A stretch of 64,000 nt of DNA from Ostrinia nubilalis. Taxonomy: Eukaryota > Arthropoda > Insecta > Lepidoptera > Crambidae. Below are positions 56,111 to 64,000 of this stretch, one piece after another. The stretch spans positions 13,484,001 through 13,548,000 of the forward strand of contig NC_087099.1 of NCBI RefSeq assembly GCF_963855985.1, in the 5' to 3' direction. The position numbers were made by a program, and so were the translations under genes. Position 1 is the stretch's first letter, and the number at the start of each line of letters is the position of its first letter. The notes under the pieces are model-generated. The model did no database searches and was not told the DNA's origin. It saw nothing but the letters and a program-made list of their open reading frames with translations.

Positions 56111-56409
56111 AAGATTAAGTTTCCCAAAAATTTCACAATTTTTTTCACCCCATATTCGTAACCTTTTCACTTCTTAAGTCCTAGTGGTTGACGGACCGAA
56201 TAGCTAAACCTTAGTACTGATTTACCCAGGTTTTCTTGTAAAATTTTGAAACGATTTCATCCATCTTTCGTAGTTTTTGTACTCCTGTAAATCCTCCATT
56301 GTCTTCTGGTAATAAATAGGGGGGTCTTGGAGCCTCTAGGAGGGTGTTTTTCCAGCGGATTTAAATGACCTGCTATAAAAGTCCTTTACCAAATTATTTT
56401 ACTCCACAG

Positions 56410-56681
56410 ACACGGCAGTGGTGATCACCTCGCGCAAAGGCAAAGAGATGTTGCTCTTCAGGCAATACACTTATCGAAAGCAGTACGAGAAGTTCAACAG
56501 ATCCCGCTGGGTGTGCTCCAACCTCAAGAACTGTCGAGCAAGCGTGTTCACAGACAATAACAACTACATCACATCCGTGTATGAGCAACACTGCCATCCC
56601 CCTCCTAAGTACTACCGCAATCCTTCTAATGTTATTGGAGCGTTGAGGGAACCGCTGATCGTTGAAGAGATAGAACAATAG
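56410..56681 (+). CDS. mod(mdg4): mod(mdg4)-type alternative 3' exon, FLYWCH finger (plus 17)
   Basis: Acceptor attttactccacag, then AC, ACG, GCA, GTG: TAVVITSRKGKEMLLFRQY. The core is QYTYRK, RWVC, KNC after SNL, and EQHCHPPPKYY, where the His pair is H-C-H. The tail is NPSNVIGALREPLIVEEIEQ. It shares the RWVC and acidic/basic style of plus 16. Confidence 0.87.
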
Positions 56682-56689
56682 ATCCGAGA

Positions 56690-56900
56690 TTTTGGCACAA
56701 ATGCGCCTTCATTTGTTTGCTCCAACCTCTGGAACTTTTTAACAGATGAACACTGGTCTATCCGATCAGATCCGAGATTACAGTGTATAATGAGATGTCA
56801 TTTGTTTGCACAACCTCAAGAACTGCGGCGCCCAGTACACACTACCAACCCCCGCCTAAGTAGGAAGGTTCTACCGCAATCCTCGTTGAAAAGTTTAGGG
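56690..56900 (+). pseudogene. Decayed fragments of the plus 17 exon
   Basis: Downstream of plus 17, tttgctccaacctctggaac (56718) and cacaacctcaagaactgcgg (56802) repeat its tgctccaacctcaagaactg. ccccgcctaag-like and taccgcaatcctc text follows at about 56850-56882 (cf. cctcctaagtactaccgcaa). Frame and splice sites are lost. Confidence 0.7.
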
Positions 56901-59068
56901 GTTTCAGAGCACAAATGACGGTGACGGAGTATAAGATAGATAACAGTCATGTATGTTGCGGGATAGGTACATAAAATGTCAGTTTGTAGCAACGTTGATG
57001 TGCCGTCGTCTGTTAAATAAATTGTGGTATGTATTTTTAAGCGATAGTATCTTAAAATTATGTAAGAAGACTAGGACTAGCAGTAAAGGTTTAAAAAATC
57101 ATTTTCACACTTTTGATTTTTGAACCACCTTTGAAGTAAAATACAATATTGGGGACCACTATAACCCTTCAGACAATCACTCTACGTTGTATTAATAAAA
57201 GAAATAAATAAATTTTGCATTGTATTGCTAAGCAATTTCATTTTTTGAACGGCGAGTACTTTAAGAACGTAGTTTTATACGAGTAATAATTTGTAAAGAT
57301 AAGACAGCTTATAATCCATGCTAACACACTTTGGCAAATGTTGTACCTAAGAATACATACAGGGTGACTGGAACGGAATAGCATTATAGCAAATTCACAT
57401 TGACCTAACTTAACTTTGATTAGGAAAAGTAAGGTACCAAAATTAAATGACCTCCTCTTATTAGAATTTTCTACAGTGGGTTTAGTTCCACTACTTAACT
57501 ATATTTATTTATTAGATTGGATATTAAAAATTAAAACAGGCATCGAATTACGTGACTTCAAAATAATTTCGTAATTTCGCGTTGCATAAGATTTGTGTTG
57601 AATTTTGTTCACAATATTCGAAATTGTACCTACCTAATTGAAAGAAAGCATAGGACTTTGTAGTTTCTTAAAATACATTAATTTGTTGGTGGCAAATGTT
57701 AAAGTATGTAATTTATGAGATCATTGGCAAATAATTAATACCTATCATGATAGTTTGACTTTTTTGATTAGCAAGTAGCTACTTACCTATATCTATTGGC
57801 GCGGAGTATGTAAATACGTAATTATACCTAACTCGAATTAAATTAATTTTGATAAAATACTGATGTTTAAAAAAAAATAGGATAAAAATATATCTATTTA
57901 TGTACATAATTGACTAACTAACACAATTGTCGCAGTAGTTGTAAACTTAAAACGCCAGAGGTCGCGGGTTCCATTCCCGCTCAATACTATGTTAGTGTGC
58001 TTTGTCATAATAATATGACGTGTTTTATTGCTTTGGGTGTTAGCTATGTGTAGGTATATTATGTATGTATAATGTTTATTGTATTTATTCAAGTCAAGAA
58101 TATTAGATTGTAATGCCACGTAATGCTTTTGATTTTTTGGTTTAAGTGACATTAAAAATGTTGTACTACCTACTTTACTTTTGAAGTACAGGTGTGCATA
58201 TTTCCTCAATATTTTAAGTGTATAATAAAAAATTAAGAGGATTTTTTTTACCTTATCTGATGATTTTATTCTCACGATTTCAAGAAAATGTGTATATGAT
58301 GCATGTCTTCGCTATAGTGCCTGTGTGAATTATTTTGACAAACATTCATGATTAACTTATTTTTTCATGAATATCAAAAACCAAGATTTTTAAATAAAAG
58401 TTGTAAACAAAATTACGCTTTTTATTAAGTAGTCCTATAAATTATTCTTTTTTAATCCTTGCTTCAAAACACAAGTATTTTTTCTTCCCCCAAGGATCTC
58501 CACACAACGATCAAACGTAAGGGTCAGTTTCACTGATAGATATAAGGAAGGTACTTATATTAAAGTTTAGAGATTTACATGCCACTAATTTTAGATTTTT
58601 TTGAAATAAAAATTAGTTTTTTTTTACAAATAAAAATTGAAAAATCGGATCAGTTACTTAACCAATGGAAAACATCAAAGGTGTAAAGCGTGCGCTAGGT
58701 GTGGTGTACGATCTTCCGCTAGGTAGGTATTATTGCTCATAATGTTTAGTGTTTCAAAACACAAAATTACTTCTCCTATGTAGGTAATCACAAAAAGTTT
58801 CAACGGTTTAAAGATGAAAAGCAAGACTGATGCCCGTATTCACAAACAAATGCACAAAATTCTTGCATAAGTAAGTGAAGCAGCAAATCGAACGCACATC
58901 GTTGAATAGAGCTCTTTGGTTGGTTCATGTGTCACCCTGTGCGTCCACGCGCACTGTGAGACCTCATAGTAGATAATGTTTGTGAATACGGGCGTGAGTT
59001 ACTATCACGTGAGTAAAGAAACATATTTTACTATCGCATTTGTAATAAGTTAAATTTAACCCTTCCAG
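56901..59068. other. AT-rich intron; one MITE
   Basis: No exon. A possible transposon terminus tacagggtgactggaacgga is at 57359. The MITE copy at 58832-58993 is described separately. Confidence 0.5.
58832..58993. mobile_element. gcccgtattcacaaac MITE, uninterrupted copy, 162 bp
   Basis: Ends gcccgtattcacaaac and gtttgtgaatacgggc. It contains aagtgaagcagcaaatcgaa, which spans the site where the related copy at 26989 was hit by the TTAA element. Confidence 0.9.
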
Positions 59069-59310
59069 ACGCCGTAGTGGTAGAAGTGTTGTCAAAAAAA
59101 GGCCGGCCACTGCTACTGTACCAGAATTACACGTATGCTAAGTACAGCAACCCCACCAAGTTCGGCTGGCGCTGGTATTGCTCGAGGAAGAAAGGTTGTC
59201 GAGCCCACATAGTCACTACTACCGATCACGAGGTCCTGGCGATAGCAGGTGACCACAACCACGAACGTTTAGCCGAAGACTCCGTTGATAAGATCAATAG
59301 ATTGCTTTAA
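59069..59310 (+). CDS. mod(mdg4): mod(mdg4)-type alternative 3' exon, FLYWCH finger (plus 18)
   Basis: Acceptor aatttaacccttccag, then AC, GCC, GTA, GTG: AVVVEVLSKKGRPLLLYQ. The core is NYTYAK, RWYC, KGC after SRK (short spacer of five), and DHNHERLAEDS, ending NRLL. The final segment is acidic and lacks the Pro pair after the last His. Confidence 0.86.
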
Positions 59311-59341
59311 CAAATGCGTGCCAATCGGAATTAGTAGAGTA

Positions 59342-59462
59342 AGGCTGGGTTGCACCATCTTACTTTCAACTTTGACAAACGTGAAAAATCTGTCAATCTC
59401 CATACAAAAAACACCGGTTATCGTTAAAGTTACGGTCAAAGTTATGTGGTGCAACTCAGCCT
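59342..59462. mobile_element. 121-bp TIR MITE
   Basis: Ends aggctgggttgcaccatctt and tatgtggtgcaactcagcct. Related to 17801-17917. Confidence 0.8.
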
Positions 59463-59696
59463 AAGATTTTTTTATTATTAAATAATTAAATACCTAAACT
59501 TTTTTTAAAGTTAGGTAATAATATCCAGAAGGATACAAAATTCTACACAAGCGGAACCGGGAGTTCTGCAACCTTATTTATTAGTAAACTTAGATTAATC
59601 TAAGTTAGCAAATAAATTAGCAACCAGTTAATAAATTGAACAATAACAATGCTACTTAGTTGCAATAAAAATATTTACCCGGATAGAAAACCCTAA

Positions 59697-60821
59697 AGGT
59701 AGCATTCGGATCAAGACGACCGCGACGCGAGACCGCGACTCGAGACCGCGACCGGCGACCGCGACCCACTGCTTTATCAGTGTTGCCAGAAGGTTACTTT
59801 TGTAACCTTTTAGGTTACTTTTTAACTGCATTGGTTACTTTTAGGTTACACTAATGAAAAGGTTACTTTTAGGTGATTTTTCAAAAATAATTGTAGAATT
59901 AACTGTTACAGGTTATTTAATAAAAAATATTAATAGTGACAATTTAAAAATTATGTCATAAGTCATAACTGCATTTAAACATGAATTTGATTTATTATTT
60001 GTTAAAGAAAATGAGTGTTAGCGAATGTTTTTCGATAATAAAACGCAAATCCATGAAACGGTTTTATACGAGTATAATACGAACCTCTCACTTTTCGGTC
60101 TTTATGGAATGGTCAAAATTTCGAATTTAGGTAAACGATTGATGATGTGTACAATGAAACGAAAATGAATACAATTGCATTTTCCATTCATGAACAACAC
60201 AATCGCTCCGCACGTATGAAGGTTACTTTTTATGCTAAAAGGTTACATTTTTTTATATTTCTGGTAATTTCTGACAAGACCCCACTGGCAACACTGTGCT
60301 TTATATGAATTAATAGGAAGTGCTGACGGATGCAAGCGACCGAGTCGCGCGACGTGTGGGCGTGGCCTGCCGGCTACTTGCGTCGCGCGACTCGGTCGCT
60401 CACAAGGCAGTGCCGTGGCGCGACAGATGCAAAATGGCCGTGTTTTCTTCGCACGAAGACGAAATTTTAATAGAATTAGTAAGTAAAAACGCACCTGTAT
60501 TCGATACGAGACTTCAAGCTTATAAAGATAATACTGTGAGAGACAATATTTGGGAAAAAATTGGAAAAGCATTAAATAAAACAAGTAAGTTCAAATGATA
60601 CATATTTTTATTAGAAAAGGTACTTATTTTTATTGTTTACAGATGGATGGAATACAACCGTTTAGTTTAGTAACTGCAAACATACTGAGTTTCGTATGGG
60701 TCGCACGACTCGTGTCGCGAAGATTCGTAAGTAGCTGTCGCCCTGCGACCTGCGACCGGTCGCCGGTCGCGGTCTCGGGTCGCGGTCTCGCGTCGCGGTC
60801 GTCTTGATTCGAATGCTATCT
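59697..60821. mobile_element. Harbinger-like DNA transposon (TAA target), 1125 bp
   Basis: TIRs begin ag(g/a)tagcattcg(g/a)atcaag and run more than 60 bp through repeated gaccgcgac blocks. A 3-bp TAA flanks both ends (59694-59696, 60822-60824). The interior carries the start of a MADF-like gene. The GC-rich ends contrast with the AT-rich centre. Confidence 0.87.
60434..60598 (+). pseudogene. MADF-like DNA-binding domain, truncated, inside Harbinger element
   Basis: Within the element the frame from MAVFSSHEDEILIELV runs through FDTRLQAYKDN and VRDNIWEKIGKALNKT. This matches the first two helices of a MADF/Myb-SANT domain (family knowledge). It ends at a stop just after caagtaagt, a possible donor, so a downstream exon has probably been lost. 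Harbinger elements commonly carry such a second gene. Confidence 0.62.
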
Positions 60822-61595
60822 TAAGTGAAACCATGGCATATGATTGGTACTTATTTTATTCAAAATATCAAACTTTGATACAACATCGATTGTATAAACT
60901 AATTAGTAATTAATTAAGGGTACAGTCTCATTATAAAGAAGCTGCAAATTATCCAACGTACCAGTGTCTTCAGTATTGATAATTATTTTTTACAATAAAT
61001 AATACTTACAAATAAATGAGAAAAATATGTTCAGTGTTTCCATCTTATTTTATTACAATAGCAACATTGTTCATCGGTCCCTCCATTTTTCTTTTTAGGT
61101 ACATTTATTTAGATTTTTAAATTCTAAAATATTTGAACTGGCAGTAAAATAGACAAAATAGTAGACATAGGTACTTGGGTATGACATAAACAATTTATCA
61201 CCCTTTTCTTAAAAGAAAAAAAAAACAGTATTAAAATTATTTTCAAAATAAAGCTTAAATTGATAAAGAAAACAAAAAAAGTATTATTTCACACCAAATA
61301 TAAAACCAATTTAAAAATAAAACCTTAAATCAATAAATTGAGACAATTATTAAATTATCTAAGATGGCAATGAGTATTTTATCAGTCTTAAAGTAATTCT
61401 ATTATAGCTAAAAATTAATTACCATTAATTTTGCATCAATGCAACTCAGTCCTTAATATCAGTCTTAATTGTTTTTGTAAAAATATTAAGGTACTCAAAT
61501 CATGAGGTAGCGAGATAAATTATTCTTAATTGTTTTGTAAAAATATTAAGGTACATCATGAGGTAGCGAAATAAATTATCAGTCTTAAATTAAAA

Positions 61596-61849
61596 CTATA
61601 CAACTTTAAAAGACCCATCATTACGACGGTAAAATCCTGGAGCAGGGTGATTGTGAATTTTACGAACTCTCTTGATAATTTGTCCTTCTCGATGGACTTC
61701 GGTGGTAACATCTACATGACAGCCAGTCTTGGTGCGTGAAGTGCAGTACCATTGTTTTTTTCCGTATGCCAATTTGTTCTTCAACCGAAATGCAAAGCCA
61801 TTGTGGACTAACAGTAAGCTGCCCTTCCGGGTTGGTATGAAGTTTGCCA
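61596..61849 (-). CDS. mod(mdg4): mod(mdg4)-type alternative 3' exon, FLYWCH finger, isolated on minus strand (minus 18)
   Basis: Acceptor cctatttgttacag on the minus strand, then TG, GCA, AAC, TTC: ANFIPTRKGSLLLVHNG. The core is NGFAFR, QWYC, TGC after TSRTK, and IHNHPAPGFY, ending GSFKVV. The C2-to-H spacer is longer than usual. It is the only minus-strand exon right of 21 kb and is flanked by plus-strand exons at 59069 and 63551. Confidence 0.87.
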
Positions 61850-63550
61850 CTGTAACAAATAGGTATATATTTTTCAGTAAACATATAAACAAAGAAAAAC
61901 AACTATAAATCTAACTTAGATAAACTAATTTATCTATGAATGAAAACGGGAAAATAAAACGAAGAACCCATCAAATTTTTATGTTTATTCTTAGATGCCT
62001 TTAGCATGAAAAAGAGACAGCCAATTGAAGTGTGATTAATGAAATCTACTATCTAGGTACGTTTATCTCAAAATTTTCTTTAATGTTTATAATCACAGTC
62101 AGCCACATAAACTTATTAAACAGGATTGGCGCACAATCTTCAAAACTATAGGCTCATGTGGTAAACAAATCGAATTTACGTGTTCCACGTGTTTACTATT
62201 TGGTTTATAACTTCACAGCACTCATCACATCACTAAAAACGACTCCTCTAACGTTTTTGTTTAGTAATATTATTGTTTGATTGATCAATTAATTAATGAA
62301 ACATCTATTGTGTGTTACACTAATCCAGTCAAATAAATGAAGTAAACAGAAAAAAGAATGAACGAAAGGAATGATGTACGATGACGCTGACTGACGGACG
62401 CCGCCTCGGTTCGTCGTCCACAGATTACACAGACCTATCCAAAAAGACGCGCGCCCGCGCTGCCATCTCCGTTTCATTACGCACAATCACAATAGAAGCT
62501 AGTTTATACAAATTAAATTATTGCAAATAAAAATTTGCGTTTATTTTAATGTTCTTTTTTAGTTTGAGTTTTGAAAATAATTTATGATGAAGGAACATAA
62601 TTTAGTAACATAAAATTAATAACACAATTTTATTCATTTAGTTGAAAAGAAACGTAGTAACTAAAAGAAAGATTGAGATTTAATGAAAACAATACACCAA
62701 AATAAATTAGACCCTTAAAATGAAAACACTTTATGTAGGAAAAATAGTCGGCGCTAATTGGACAACGCGGCCGCGCTAATCCTAAACATCCAATTTAAAA
62801 AAATATATAAGTCAGTGTCAAAGTGACTTGTCAAGTTGTCATTCAGTTGTGTTACTACTTGTCGCATGTTTGTACGAAGAGAAAAAATGGAAGATTGTTC
62901 GATGGACATGTAATTAATTTAATGTTGAAGTGTATTTGACTTTAGTGGATGCAGTGTACGTTGTGCGTGTTAGAAGTGACGTGTAAATAAACATTCATTC
63001 CGTGATCCTTGGATAAAGTGCTGTTTTCATTGCTTGAAATACACGTCAAAAAGTGAACTAAGTTTCTGGATCAAAATTGCAAAACTTTTAAAGCTCATAA
63101 GTTACATAATGATAGCGTCCAATTACAGGTCCTTACTCGTAGAACTGGACCAGAAAACTTAGAATAGTAGTTTTAACTTTGTTTATAAATATTTCATGAA
63201 CTTTAGACAACAAAGCTACAATCACTAGTTTGGATCAACTTAACAATGTTTTACTATTCATTTATTCATTAGTTTAGGTATTTACTTATTTATGTTAACC
63301 AAAAATAAATGTTTTATGAGAAGTTTCTAAAATTATTTATACAATTACTAAACTACTAACTTATCAATTATGATTGCACTAACCTCTTAGAATTTTTTAG
63401 CAAAATCTCAACAGTTATAACTTCAGAACACACATTTATCATATTAAATAATTGTAACATTCTGTTGTTTTATTTCCCTTCACTGCCAACTTATTAGATG
63501 CTAAGTGAATATTATATTTTCGTTATCTTACATAAAATTATTATTTTCAG
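61850..63550. promoter_or_regulatory. Second divergent gap with candidate promoter near 62845
   Basis: This interval lies between the minus exon at 61596 and the plus exon at 63551, so transcripts of both can start here. A tatataa at 62804 is followed by an arthropod-type initiator ttcagttgtg (A at 62845). A partial DPE-like gtacg is at +28. A short open frame (MEDCSMDM, stop) begins at 62887. The candidate promoter would serve the plus exon. This is inference from motifs only. Confidence 0.35.
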
Positions 63551-63819
63551 GTATATTCATAAACACAAGAGGCAATTCCAAGTTATTTATTTACCAGAAT
63601 CACACATTTAGATTTATGTACAAAAAGGCATATGGCAGTCAGCTGTGGTACTGCTGGTATTTCTTCAGCCGGTGCTGTCCAGCGAAGCTCCGAATCAACA
63701 ATGCAGGAAAAGTTACCGAGAGCATAGGACGCCACAATCACGATCCACCAACCTGCTGGATGACACCGGACGGTAAATCGTACAGTCTTCCACCGTTACC
63801 CGATAAGAATTCACAGTAG
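63551..63819 (+). CDS. mod(mdg4): mod(mdg4)-type alternative 3' exon, FLYWCH finger (plus 19)
   Basis: Acceptor aattattattttcag, then GT, ATA, TTC, ATA: IFINTRGNSKLFIYQNH. The core is NHTFRF, LWYC, a CC after WYFFSR, and RHNHDPPTCWM, ending LPDKNSQ. An aataaa is at 63892. It is the last exon in the window. Nothing shows that the array stops here. Confidence 0.87.
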
Positions 63820-64000
63820 TTTATAAAATTTTGTAACTAATTAAAGTATTTTCAATGCCTTTTGTGTTTCACTGCCTTTTTTATTTGTTGTGAATAAACT
63901 GCCTACTTTTATTTATATTGAGATTGTATTGACAACCCATATTTTTTCTTTTAAGTTTTAGTATTCATGTTAGATGATAGCTTGAGTTATAATGCAACTT

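Larger units (their letters stand above)
59311..61595. other. Convergent interval between plus 18 and the minus exon at 61596
   Basis: Apart from the two transposons above, this is AT-rich DNA with nothing recognised. A 40-base near-repeat (ttgtaaaaatattaaggta with catgaggtagcgaaataaatt) occurs twice at about 61475 and 61540. Confidence 0.55.

Noticed and set aside
57898..58275. 125-codon minus-strand frame
   Set aside because: Low-complexity Lys/Ile/Asn content typical of AT-rich non-coding DNA; no motif found.

Overview
The window is AT-rich, intron- and transposon-dense insect DNA, almost certainly from a moth or butterfly. It carries tRNA-derived SINEs, RTE-like LINE 3' ends typical of Lepidoptera, and many TIR elements. 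The species cannot be fixed from the sequence.

Its main content is a large array of alternative 3'-terminal exons of a mod(mdg4)-type gene (modifier of mdg4, a BTB chromatin/insulator protein). I count 37 intact FLYWCH zinc-finger exons, one frameshifted FLYWCH pseudoexon and two non-FLYWCH terminal exons. Each is a single compact exon: a 3' splice site, about 65-130 codons, then a stop. At every intact exon the acceptor is in the same phase: two exon bases complete a codon begun upstream. Any of them could therefore be joined to one shared upstream donor. The exons lie on both strands, and no BTB-coding exon is visible. In Drosophila the mod(mdg4) common exons are joined to 3' exons, including opposite-strand ones, by trans-splicing. 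The layout here requires the same for at least one strand.

Layout: 690-20985 holds 17 intact minus-strand FLYWCH exons and the pseudoexon. 20986-25799 is a divergent gap with no recognised coding exon. 25800-63819 holds 19 plus-strand FLYWCH exons, two plus-strand non-FLYWCH exons (38295-38449, a short basic motif; 40639-40853, a Cys-rich motif like the C-terminus of piggyBac transposases), and one isolated minus-strand FLYWCH exon (61596-61849). Neighbouring exons form paralogue groups, so the array grows by local duplication.

Between exons lie many mobile elements whose ends and target-site duplications can be read directly: TTAA (piggyBac-like), 8-bp (hAT), TA (Tc1/mariner-like) and TAA (Harbinger-like). 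Several sit inside repeats whose uninterrupted copy is also in the window, which confirms the boundaries. An EnSpm-like transposase relic and an opposite-strand DUF4806 ORF occupy 18676-20139.
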